DNA of 64,000 bases from positions 67,676 through 131,675 of the forward strand of contig JAKAUN010000002.1 in assembly GCA_021817605.1 (NCBI GenBank). Reading direction: 5' to 3'. The DNA comes from Thermoplasmata archaeon. GTDB lineage: Archaea; Thermoplasmatota; Thermoplasmata; Lutacidiplasmatales; UBA184. Within the stretch, counting starts at the first letter, position 1. The number at the start of each line of letters is the position of its first letter. The position numbers and the translations under genes were made by a program. Shown one piece after another: positions 36,913 to 45,519 of the stretch. Under the pieces are notes generated by a model that was not told where the DNA came from, ran no database searches, and was given only the letters and a program-made list of their open reading frames with translations.

Positions 36913-37404
36913 TCAGCTCGGAGGGTGCCGCGTACGTCGCGACCGCGGGCGGTGCTGGTGGGGACGCGGGGCCGGCTTGCGATTCACCGGGATCCGACGC
37001 ATCTTCTTGCGGTCGCTCAACTGCCAGCGCAGGAACTGCGTCTCGGTGGCCGAGGGACGGCAGAGCCAGAGCTCGTGGCCGTCCGGGTCGCGGAGCATCG
37101 CCGACCGGCCGAACGGTCGGTCCGCGAGCGGCTCCTCGAGCGCCACGCCCCGCCGCTCGAGCTCGGCGCACGCCTGGTCGATCTCCGCGCCCAGGGCGAA
37201 GACGACCCGGACCCCGAGGGAGGACGGTCCGCCGTTCCGTGCCGGTCGGATAGACAGCAGCGAGCCGCCGGCGCCATAGTGCAGCGCCTCGCCGGGCTCC
37301 TCCCGCCAGAGAGGGAGTCCCAGCGTCTCGCTGTAGAAGCGCTTCGCCCGCGCGAGGTCCCCGGAGTAGACCCAGACGTTGAGCGGGGCGGCGGTCGCTA
37401 GCAT
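36913..37404 (-). CDS. VOC/glyoxalase-family protein
   Basis: NVWVYSGDLARAKRFYSETLGLPL ... SAMLRDPDGHELWLC; basic C-terminal tail. Confidence 0.88.
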   Translation of the reverse strand: MLATAAPLNVWVYSGDLARAKRFYSETLGLPLWREEPGEALHYGAGGSLLSIRPARNGGPSSLGVRVVFALGAEIDQACAELERRGVALEEPLADRPFGRSAMLRDPDGHELWLCRPSATETQFLRWQLSDRKKMRRIPVNRKPAPRPHQHRPRSRRTRHPPS

Positions 37405-37468
37405 CCTCGGGCTCGGAGGTAGGCGAGCGGGACCGTTGAGATAAACCCGAAGGTCCCCGCCGGGGAGG

Positions 37469-37628
37469 TGGGAGCAGGGGGATTTGAACCCCCATATGCG
37501 GGTCTCTCCGCGCGCTCCAGTCTCTCGTCACAGGGACGCGGTGCGCCCCTCCGCAGACCCGTCATTCCAAGGGACCGATCGGTCCCCTGACTGGAGCCCG
37601 CTGGTCTGCCAAGTTAGCCTATGCTCCC
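37469..37628 (-). tRNA. tRNA-Trp (CCA) with intron (approx. 37504..37590)
   Basis: Reverse strand GGGAGCA...TGCTCCC-A acceptor, T arm GGGGG-TTCAAAT-CCCCC, anticodon stem GCGGG/CCCGC split by about 87 nt after CTCCAG; CTCCAGTC/GACTGGAG pairing. Confidence 0.88.
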
Positions 37629-37708
37629 TCCCCGGCGTGTTGGGGAGTCCGCCGGAAGATAGCCTTTTTCCCGCGGAAGGAAGCGACCGTAAAACCCCCG
37701 CGGAGGCG

Positions 37709-37716
37709 TTATATGA
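37709..37716 (+). promoter_or_regulatory. TATA-like element for ABC substrate-binding protein gene
   Basis: TTATATGA about 30 nt upstream of ATG 37739. Confidence 0.45.
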
Positions 37717-37738
37717 AAGTCACTTTGTCTCGACTCCA

Positions 37739-38752
37739 ATGTCGTTGACAGCCTCTCCCACGCCCGCAGCTCCCGCTCCCGCACGCTCCCCTGTCGCCTG
37801 GGTCCTCGCCGTGGTCCTGGTCGCTGCCGCCGCGTCGGCGGTCGTCACCGCCTCGGTGCTGAGCGCTCCCGCCGTACCGGGCGGCCCGATCGTCATCACC
37901 GATGACCTCGGCCGAACGGTCCACCTTGCGCCGGACCCTGCCCGGGTCGTGGCGCTCGGCCCGAACATCGTCGACATGATGGTGAGCCTCGGGCTCCGGG
38001 CCGACCTCGTCGGCGTCGACTGCTACAACAGCACCACGGCCGGCGGACTCGCCTCGGACTACACCCCGGCCCAGATCGCCGCCTGGTCGCTCACCGCCTC
38101 GATGTGCGTCGAGGCGCTTCCCTTCGTGCCGGCGACCCTCGCCAACCTCACTCCCGACCTGGTCCTCGCCTCGACGATCGTGTCGATCGGCCAGGTCGAG
38201 CAGGCGACCGGGGTCCTCGGCATCCCATTCGTGGTCCTCCAGCCCGCGACCCTCAGCGGGATCCTGCTCGACGACGTCCTTCTCGGAGAGATCTTCGACC
38301 AACCCGCCCGTGTGGCCACCCTCAACGCCCAGCTCTCCTCGGAGCTCTACAACGCGAGCCAGGTCGTCCAGGCGGCCGCGACGCTCCCGACGGTCCTGGT
38401 GACCTACTCGGTCGACGCCGGCGGCTATTGGACGTTCGGCCCGGGCTCCTTCGGCCAATCGCTCGTGGACTTCGCGGGCGGGGCGAGCATCGGCGCGGGC
38501 GCGACGACCCCCTATCCCGAGCTCTCCGCCTCGCAGGTGCTGGCCGCCCAGCCCCAGCTGATCGTCTACGCCGTAGGCTTCGGGATCGGCCTGAGCACCT
38601 ACCAGGGAGGTCCGCAGTGGTCGAGCTTCTCGGCCGTGGAACACGGCAACCTCACGGCTATCGACTCGACCTGGCTCACCGAGCCCGGACCGACGATGAT
38701 CCTCTCGGGGCTTCCGGCGCTCCTCGCCGCCTTCCATCCGGCCTCCTCGTAG
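37739..38752 (+). CDS. ABC transporter substrate-binding protein, cobalamin/Fe-siderophore type
   Basis: DDLGRTVHLAPDPARVVALGPNIVDMMVSLGLRADLVGVD; N-terminal TM/signal. Confidence 0.92.
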   Translation: MSLTASPTPAAPAPARSPVAWVLAVVLVAAAASAVVTASVLSAPAVPGGPIVITDDLGRTVHLAPDPARVVALGPNIVDMMVSLGLRADLVGVDCYNSTTAGGLASDYTPAQIAAWSLTASMCVEALPFVPATLANLTPDLVLASTIVSIGQVEQATGVLGIPFVVLQPATLSGILLDDVLLGEIFDQPARVATLNAQLSSELYNASQVVQAAATLPTVLVTYSVDAGGYWTFGPGSFGQSLVDFAGGASIGAGATTPYPELSASQVLAAQPQLIVYAVGFGIGLSTYQGGPQWSSFSAVEHGNLTAIDSTWLTEPGPTMILSGLPALLAAFHPASS

Positions 38753-38778
38753 CCTCGCCGGAGCGCGGGAGCCCGGGC

Positions 38779-39891
38779 GTGGTCGCGGGGCATCCGCCGC
38801 CGGCCCGCGGGCGGCTCGTCCGCCGCCTCGCGCTGCTCGTCGGTGCGACGGTGGCCGTCGGCTTTGGCTCGGTCCTCCTCCTGCTCGGGGGAGGCCTGGT
38901 CCCGGCGACGGTCCAGATCCCTTTCCGGGCGACGCTTCAGATCCTGCTCCATCAGCTGAGCTTGGGGAGGCTCTTCCCCCAGCCCTGCGCGGGCACGGCG
39001 GCCCTGCCTTCCCAGTGCGCCAGCTGGACGGCGATCGTCTGGAAGCTCACGCTTCCCGAGGTCCTCCTCGCCATGATCGTCGGCGCCGGCCTCGGGATCT
39101 CGGGGGCCACCCTCCAGGGGATCTTTCGCAACCCCCTGGTCGACCCGTACCTTCTGGGCATCGCCACCGGAGGTAGCCTGGGGGTCGCGGTCGTGGAGGT
39201 CTACGGCATCCTTCCTGCACGTGCCTACCTTCTCGATCCTGCCGCAGCGTTCGTCGGCGGGGTCGCCACCGGGCTCGCCGTCCTCCTGGCGGCGCGCGGA
39301 CGGTCGACCTCGGTCGAGACCCTGCTGCTCGCGGGGGTCGCCATCTCCTACCTGCTCTCCGGGGTCCTCTCCCTCGTCCTGCTCTACAACCCGGTCCGCG
39401 CCGAGCAGCTGACCTCCTGGTTGCTGGGGGGGCTCCTCTCCGGCTACTGGCCGTCCGATACCGTCGCTTTCGCCCTGGTCCTGGTCCTCGGCGGCCTGCT
39501 CGGCCTCTACGGCCGCGAGCTCAACCTCCTCCAGCTCGGCCCGGAGGTCGCCCAGAGCGCCGGCGTCGATGCCCGTCGGGTGCGCGTCGAGGTCCTGCTG
39601 CTCGCCTCGCTCCTCACCGCCGGCGTCGTCGCCTTCACGGGAGTCATCGGGTTCGTCGGGCTCGTCTCGCCCCACATCGTCCGTCGCTGGCTCGGGACCG
39701 ACTACCGATTGGTCGTGCCGGCTTCGGGCGTGGTCGGCGCGCTCTTCCTTGTCGCGGCGAACGACGCGGCGAGCCTGAGCTTTCCGCACTCGGTGCTCCC
39801 GGTGGGGATCTTCACGGCGCTCGCCGGGGTCCCGTTCTTTTTGGTCCTTCTCTACCGGCACCGCCGTCGGAGCTTCGGAGGCGGCCCGTGA
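38779..39891 (+). CDS. FecCD-family ABC permease
   Basis: GAGLGISGATLQGIFRNPLVDPYLLGIATGGSLG ... GVIGFVGLVSPHIVRRWLGTDYR; GTG 38779. Confidence 0.94.
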   Translation: MVAGHPPPARGRLVRRLALLVGATVAVGFGSVLLLLGGGLVPATVQIPFRATLQILLHQLSLGRLFPQPCAGTAALPSQCASWTAIVWKLTLPEVLLAMIVGAGLGISGATLQGIFRNPLVDPYLLGIATGGSLGVAVVEVYGILPARAYLLDPAAAFVGGVATGLAVLLAARGRSTSVETLLLAGVAISYLLSGVLSLVLLYNPVRAEQLTSWLLGGLLSGYWPSDTVAFALVLVLGGLLGLYGRELNLLQLGPEVAQSAGVDARRVRVEVLLLASLLTAGVVAFTGVIGFVGLVSPHIVRRWLGTDYRLVVPASGVVGALFLVAANDAASLSFPHSVLPVGIFTALAGVPFFLVLLYRHRRRSFGGGP

Positions 39892-41228
39892 GGGGCGAGA
39901 GGGCGGCTACCGTGGCGCTGAGCTGCGAGGCGGTGAGCGTCGCTTTCAACGGTCGGGCGGCGCTGACGGAGGTCGACCTCGAGGTCCCCTCGGGCCAGCT
40001 CGTCGCGCTCGCGGGGCCCAACGGTTCGGGGAAGACGACCCTCCTGCGCTCGGCCCTCGGCCTCGTGGACGGGCTCCGGGGACGCGTGAGCCTCCTCGGC
40101 GAGCCTCTCGACTCGCTCTCCATCCGGGACCGGGCGCTTAGGGTCGCCTGGGTGCCCCAGCAGGAGAGCCTGAACGAAGACGTCCCGCTGAACCGCTACC
40201 TGCTCTACGGCCGCTACGCTCACAACGGGCCCTTCGGCCGGGAGGACGCAGAGGACCTCGCGGCGGTGGAGCGGATCCTCGAGCAGATCGGCCTCGCCGA
40301 CCGAGGCGAGGAGAGCGTGCTCGCGTTGAGCGGGGGGGAGCGCCAGCGGGCCGTCCTCGGCCGCGCGCTCGCCCAGGGGGCGCCGCTCCTTCTCCTAGAC
40401 GAGCCGACCAGCCATCTCGACCTCGGGCATCAGCTCGACCTTCTCGAGAGGGTACGTAGCCTCGTCCGGGCAGAGCGCGTCACGGTCGTCGCCGCCCTCC
40501 ATGACCTCAATCTGGCCGCCCGCTTTGCCGACAGGATCGTCGTGCTCTTCCACGGGCACAAGGTCGCCGACGGACCTCCCGAGGCGGTCCTCTCTCCCGA
40601 GCTGCTCGCCCGAGTCTGGGGGGTCGACGCCGAGCTCCGTCGCGATCCCGCCTCGGGTCTCCCGTACCTGTTCCCCCGTCGCCTCTTGGCAGCTCCCTCG
40701 CCGGTCGCCGCCCGCTTCGGACCGGTGCACGTGGTCGGCGGGGGAGGGGCGGCGAGCCGGTACCTTCGGGCGCTCGCCGACGCCGGTTTCGAGTTGACCG
40801 TCGGTGCGCTCCACCTGCTCGACTCGGACGCCGAGACCGCCGAGGCGCTCTCGCTGCCCACGGCGGTCGAGCTCCCGTTCGCCCCTCTCGGAAGGGCGGC
40901 GCGCCAGCGGCATCGGGAGCTTCTGGGCGCGGCGCGCGCTATCGTCGTGAGCCCGTTCGCGGTCGGCCCGACCAACCTCGCCAACCTCGAGGACCCCCTG
41001 GCCTTCGTGGGAGGCCGACCGACTTTCCTCGTCCGTGAGCCCCCGATCGCGGCTCGGGATTTCGCCGGCGGAGCGGCGAGCTCCCTCTACGCCCGCTTCC
41101 TAAAGGAGGGAGCGCGCGAGGTCTCCGGGCCGGAAGAGCTCGTAGCCGAGCTCACGCGTGCGCTGGGCGGCTCAGTCCGCGCTCCCGCGCCGGCGGCCAC
41201 GGACCCGGCCGGCGCGCGGGACCGGTAG
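39888..41228 (+). CDS. ABC ATPase (cobalamin/siderophore) with about 180 aa C-terminal extension
   Basis: ALAGPNGSGKTTLL, LSGGERQRAVLGRALAQ, LLLLDEPTSHLD; extension HVVGGGGAASRYLRALADAGFELTVG. Confidence 0.93.
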   Translation: MRGERAATVALSCEAVSVAFNGRAALTEVDLEVPSGQLVALAGPNGSGKTTLLRSALGLVDGLRGRVSLLGEPLDSLSIRDRALRVAWVPQQESLNEDVPLNRYLLYGRYAHNGPFGREDAEDLAAVERILEQIGLADRGEESVLALSGGERQRAVLGRALAQGAPLLLLDEPTSHLDLGHQLDLLERVRSLVRAERVTVVAALHDLNLAARFADRIVVLFHGHKVADGPPEAVLSPELLARVWGVDAELRRDPASGLPYLFPRRLLAAPSPVAARFGPVHVVGGGGAASRYLRALADAGFELTVGALHLLDSDAETAEALSLPTAVELPFAPLGRAARQRHRELLGAARAIVVSPFAVGPTNLANLEDPLAFVGGRPTFLVREPPIAARDFAGGAASSLYARFLKEGAREVSGPEELVAELTRALGGSVRAPAPAATDPAGARDR

Positions 41229-42023
41229 CACGCGCAGCAAGGGAGGCTCCGGGCCGGAGAACGAGCCCAGGAGGCGGGGAAGGTCCCGCTCGAGAACGAA
41301 GACGGTGCTCGGGACCCCCAGGCGCGAGGCCTCGGCACACGCGGAGGCGACGGCGAACCGCACGACGGCTCGCTCGGTCGCCCGGGCGAGCGAATAGCTG
41401 GCTTCGAGCCCCTCGGCCGCGAGGAGCTCGTCCGTCGGAGGCAGCCCCTCGCGCAGGCGTCGCGCGAGGGTCGGGTCGCTGAGGTCCTTCTCGGAGAGGG
41501 TGCGGACGGTGATCTCGGCCGGACGGATCGGCACGATCCCCTCCAGGCCTCCGACCTCGACCAAGGAGCCCTCGGCTCCGCCGCACAGCACCGTCCCGCG
41601 CGAGGGGCCGCCGCGGGAGCGACGCGCGGTCAGGACCCCGCCGCGGATCTCCAGCGAGACCGGCGCCCCACCTTCGAGCGGCCCGCCGAGGGCGACGGCC
41701 CGCGTCGACCGGACCACGTGCAACCTGCCGATCCGGTTCCGCACGTCCGTGGAGAGCAGGTCGAGCGCGCCGTGAAGGTGGGCGACCCCCTGGACGGTCG
41801 GTCGGTAGCGCCCCTCGCGCACGCTCACCAGCCCGCGGCGTCGCAACTCGCGGTAGGTGTGGCTCGCGGCCTGGACGGTGAGGCCCAGCCGCTCGGCGAT
41901 CGGGCGGAGGCGGGTGGGTTCGAGCGTCGCGCACTCGTAGAGGAAGAGGAGCTCGGGGAGCGCGGCGCGCTCGCGCAGGCCGGCAAGACCCCCCGCGTGA
42001 CCGGCGGCCGACCGAGATGCCAT
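41172..42023 (-). CDS. Winged-helix DNA-binding protein, archaeal predicted regulator
   Basis: PTRLRPIAERLGLTVQAASHTYRELRRRGLVSVREGRYRPTVQGVAHLH. Confidence 0.78.
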   Translation of the reverse strand: MASRSAAGHAGGLAGLRERAALPELLFLYECATLEPTRLRPIAERLGLTVQAASHTYRELRRRGLVSVREGRYRPTVQGVAHLHGALDLLSTDVRNRIGRLHVVRSTRAVALGGPLEGGAPVSLEIRGGVLTARRSRGGPSRGTVLCGGAEGSLVEVGGLEGIVPIRPAEITVRTLSEKDLSDPTLARRLREGLPPTDELLAAEGLEASYSLARATERAVVRFAVASACAEASRLGVPSTVFVLERDLPRLLGSFSGPEPPLLRVLPVPRAGRVRGRRRGSAD

Positions 42024-42077
42024 CGGCCCCTCGGAGAGCCGGGGCGTAAAACAGCTTTGCCGGGGCGGGCGCGTCGG

Positions 42078-44123
42078 CTACCTCTGCGCCGGGCGGGCCG
42101 CGGGCGAGCGGCCGGCTCGCTCCTCCGCCCGACGGCGGATCTCGCGGAGTCGGTCGCGGATGCGGGCCGCCTCCTCAAAGTCGAGACGCTCGGCCGCGAG
42201 ACGCATCTCCTCCTCGAGGTTCGCGAGCAGGAGGGGCAGCCGCCCCCTCCACTCCTTGCCGAGGCCGGCCACCGAGAGCTCCCCGGAGGGCGCCTCCTCC
42301 TCGGGGGCGAGAAGGGATCGGACCTCCTTGCGCACCGTCTCGGGCACGATGCCGTGACGCACGTTGAACGCGAGCTGGGCGGCGCGACGGCGGGACATCT
42401 CGGCGAGCGCCCGACGCATCGAGCCGGTCGTGCGGTCGGCGTAGAGCACGACCTTCCCTGCGACATTGCGGCTCGCCCGCCCGGCGGTCTGGACGATCGA
42501 CGTCTCGCTCCGCAGGTAGCCTTCCTTGTCGGCGTCCAGAATAGCGACGAAGCTCACCTCGGGGAGGTCGAGGCCCTCGCGCAATAGGTTAATCCCGACC
42601 AGGATGTCGAAGCGCCCGAGCCTCAGGTCGCGGAGGATCTCGACCCGCTTGAGCGTCTCGACGTCCGAGTGGAGGTAGCGGACCTTGAACCCCTGGTTGG
42701 TGAGGTAGTTGGCGAGCTCCTCGCTGGTCCGCTTGGTGAGCGTCGTCACGAGCGCGCGGTCGCCTCGTCCGATGCACTCCTTGAGCTCGCGGACGAGGTC
42801 GGCGATGTGCCCGGCGAGGGGGCGGACCTCGACCGGAGGGTCGACCAGCCCGGTCGGCCGGATGATCTGCTGGACGAGCGCGCTCGAGGCCTTTCTCTCG
42901 AACGGGCCGGGGGTCGCGGAGACGAAGACCGCCTGCGGGACGCGGCCGAGGAACTCGGGGAACTTGAGAGGTCGGTTGTCGCGGCACGACGGCAGCCTCC
43001 AGCCGAAGTCCACCAGGTTGTCCTTGCGGCTTCGGTCGCCCTTGTACATCCCCTGGAGCTGGGGGACCGTGACGTGCGACTCGTCCAGGAAGACCAGGAA
43101 GTCCTTCGGGAAGAAGTCCAGCAACGTGTAGGGCGGCTCGCCCGGCTTGCGGCCGGAAAAGTAGCGCGCGTAGTTCTCGATCCCGGAGCAATAGCCGGTC
43201 TCCCGAAGCATCTCGAGATCGTAGTCGACGCGCGAGCGCAGGCGCTGGGCCTCGACGATCTTCTCCTCGGCCTTGAGCTCGGCGACGCGCGCGTCGCGCT
43301 CCCGCTCGATCTCGCCGAGGATGCGCCGGACCCGTTCGTCGATGGTGAGGAAATGCGTCGCCGGGAAGACGAGCAGCTCGGGGAGCTCCCCACGCTCCTC
43401 CTGGGTCACCGGATCGAGCTCGACGATCGCCCCCAGCGAGCTGCCCTCGAGGAGCAGGCGATGGACGGTCTCCCCGGCGCCCATCACGTCGATCGTCCCG
43501 CCGCGGACCCTAAAGCGCCCCCGACGCAGCTCGAGGTCGTTGCGCTGGTACTTCATCCGGACGAGCTGCTCGACCAGCGCGGCTCGGGAGAGCTCCTGGC
43601 CGACCTTGAGCCCGATGACCGAGGCGCGGTAGTCCTCGGGGGAGCCGAGGCCGTAAATGCAGCTCACGGAGGCGACGATGAGCACGTCGCGTCGGGTGAG
43701 CAGCGCCTGAGTGGCCCGATGCCGCAGGCGGTCGATCTCCTCGTTGATCGCAGCGTCCTTCTCGACGAACAGGTCGATCTGGGGGACGTAGGCCTCGGGC
43801 TGGTAGTAGTCGTAGTAGCTCACGAAGTACTCGACCGCGTTGCGGGGGAACAGCGCGCGGAACTCGCTCACCAGCTGCGCGGCGAGGGTCTTGTTCGGGC
43901 TGACCACCAGCGTCGGACGCTGGAGGCGCTCGACGACCTGGGCCATGGTGAAGGTCTTCCCGCTTCCCGTGACCCCAAGCAGCGTCACGAACTTCTCGCC
44001 CCCACCGACGCGGCGGGCGATCTCCGCGATCGCTTGCGGCTGGTCGCCCTGGGGAACGAGGTCGGTGTCGAGCTCGAACCGACCGGGGAGCTCCGTCGGC
44101 TCAGGGGAGGAGGTGGGGCTCAT
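42078..44123 (-). CDS. uvrB: UvrABC system protein B
   Basis: GVTGSGKTFTMAQV, SYYDYYQPEAYVP, GINLLREGLDLPEVSFVAILDADKEGYLRS; C-terminal UVR motif. Confidence 0.97.
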   Translation of the reverse strand: MSPTSSPEPTELPGRFELDTDLVPQGDQPQAIAEIARRVGGGEKFVTLLGVTGSGKTFTMAQVVERLQRPTLVVSPNKTLAAQLVSEFRALFPRNAVEYFVSYYDYYQPEAYVPQIDLFVEKDAAINEEIDRLRHRATQALLTRRDVLIVASVSCIYGLGSPEDYRASVIGLKVGQELSRAALVEQLVRMKYQRNDLELRRGRFRVRGGTIDVMGAGETVHRLLLEGSSLGAIVELDPVTQEERGELPELLVFPATHFLTIDERVRRILGEIERERDARVAELKAEEKIVEAQRLRSRVDYDLEMLRETGYCSGIENYARYFSGRKPGEPPYTLLDFFPKDFLVFLDESHVTVPQLQGMYKGDRSRKDNLVDFGWRLPSCRDNRPLKFPEFLGRVPQAVFVSATPGPFERKASSALVQQIIRPTGLVDPPVEVRPLAGHIADLVRELKECIGRGDRALVTTLTKRTSEELANYLTNQGFKVRYLHSDVETLKRVEILRDLRLGRFDILVGINLLREGLDLPEVSFVAILDADKEGYLRSETSIVQTAGRASRNVAGKVVLYADRTTGSMRRALAEMSRRRAAQLAFNVRHGIVPETVRKEVRSLLAPEEEAPSGELSVAGLGKEWRGRLPLLLANLEEEMRLAAERLDFEEAARIRDRLREIRRRAEERAGRSPAARPAQR

Positions 44124-44950
44124 CGGACGACGGGCAGCTCCCGGCCGCCTCCCCGGTAGCCGTGGGGGTCGACCCGGACGGAGGAGAAGCCGAGCGCGCG
44201 CAGCTCCTCGACGACTTCGGCCAGGAGCCACGGCTCGCAGAGCCGTGCCACCTCGGACGGATCGACCTCGATGCGCGCCTCGGCGGAGCGGACCCGCACG
44301 CGCACCCGGCCGAATCCCCGCCGGTAGAGACTCCCTTCGGCTCGGTCGATACGACGGAGCATCTCCTCCGTGATCGGCTCGCCTCGCGCCACGCGCGAGG
44401 CGAGGCAGGCGTCCGAGGGACGGTCCCAGTTCGGCAGGCCCCGCGCCCGCGCCTCGAGCCGGACGGCCTCCTTGCCCCAGCCCGCCCAGAGGAGCGGGTG
44501 GAAAAAGCCGGATTCGTCCATCGCCCGTATCCCCGGGCGGTCGTCGGAGAGGTCGTCCTGATGGATCCCGTCCAGCAGCTGGGCGCTCCCGCGCGCTTTA
44601 GCCGCCGTGCGGAGAGCCCCGGCCTCGACGGTCCGGCAGTGGTAGCAGCGATCCGGACCGTTCGCCCGATACTCGGCCGACACCAACGGGTCCGCCGGGA
44701 CGACCAGGTGCTCGATGCCGACCGCCCGGGCAAGCTCGCGGGCGCGAAGGACCTCCCGATCCGCGACCGCGCTCCCTGTGAGGGTCACCGCGACGGCGGC
44801 GTTCCCCAACGCCTCCCGCGCGAGGGAGGCGACCAGGCCCGAGTCGACGCCCCCCGAGAGGGCGACAAGCGCCGGACCGCCGGAGCGGATCCGCTCGAGG
44901 AGCTCCTCGTTCGAGCGCAGGGCTGGCGGAGCGCGGAGGGGGACGGACAT
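44120..44950 (-). CDS. larE: LarE-like ATP-dependent sulfur transferase
   Basis: VALSGGVDSGLVASLA PP-loop, CYHCRTVE, RPSDACLASRVARGEPIT. Confidence 0.88.
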   Translation of the reverse strand: MSVPLRAPPALRSNEELLERIRSGGPALVALSGGVDSGLVASLAREALGNAAVAVTLTGSAVADREVLRARELARAVGIEHLVVPADPLVSAEYRANGPDRCYHCRTVEAGALRTAAKARGSAQLLDGIHQDDLSDDRPGIRAMDESGFFHPLLWAGWGKEAVRLEARARGLPNWDRPSDACLASRVARGEPITEEMLRRIDRAEGSLYRRGFGRVRVRVRSAEARIEVDPSEVARLCEPWLLAEVVEELRALGFSSVRVDPHGYRGGGRELPVVR

Positions 44951-45037
44951 AGGGCGCCCGGGACCGGGATGCGGCCAATACCGTTTGCGTCGCGGAGCGC
45001 GCAACCCCCAAGAGGGGGCGGACCTCATCGGGAGAGG

Positions 45038-45475
45038 ATGCAGACAACGCAGGACGGCAGCCGATGGGTCCTCCGCCTGGACGACGGAGAGGACCTCTTC
45101 GAGGCGCTGGGTGGCTTCGCACGAGAGAAGGGGATCCGCGCCGCCGTGGTCCACTTCGGGATCGGGATGTTCGCCCGCGCCTCGCTCGGCTACTGGGACG
45201 GCTCGCAGTACCGCTCCCACGACCTCGACCTGCCGCACGAGGTGGTCGCCCTCCACGGCACGATCGCCGAGGCGGACGGACAGCCGTCCATCCACCTGCA
45301 TGCGGGCCTCGCCGGGCCGGACCACCGTCTTGTCGGAGGCCACCTGCTGCGCGCGACCGTCAAGGTCGTCCAGGAGATCTCCCTCGAGGCGTTCCCCGAC
45401 CGGGGTTTCGGACGCCCGATGGTCGAAAGCTTCGGCCTGAGGATCCTCGACCTCGAGCCTGTCCCGCGCTCCTGA
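45038..45475 (+). CDS. PPC/DUF296-domain DNA-binding-like protein
   Basis: LRLDDGEDLFEALGGFAREKGIRAAVVHFGIGMF ... IHLHAGLAGPDHRLVGGHLL. Confidence 0.82.
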   Translation: MQTTQDGSRWVLRLDDGEDLFEALGGFAREKGIRAAVVHFGIGMFARASLGYWDGSQYRSHDLDLPHEVVALHGTIAEADGQPSIHLHAGLAGPDHRLVGGHLLRATVKVVQEISLEAFPDRGFGRPMVESFGLRILDLEPVPRS

Positions 45476-45519
45476 GCGTCACGCCACCGCTTTTCCGAGG
45501 GGGCACCTATCTACTGTCG

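Noticed and set aside
37504-37590. Confident box C/D guide RNA in the tRNA-Trp intron
   Set aside because: C-like boxes are degenerate and no clear CTGA D box was found.
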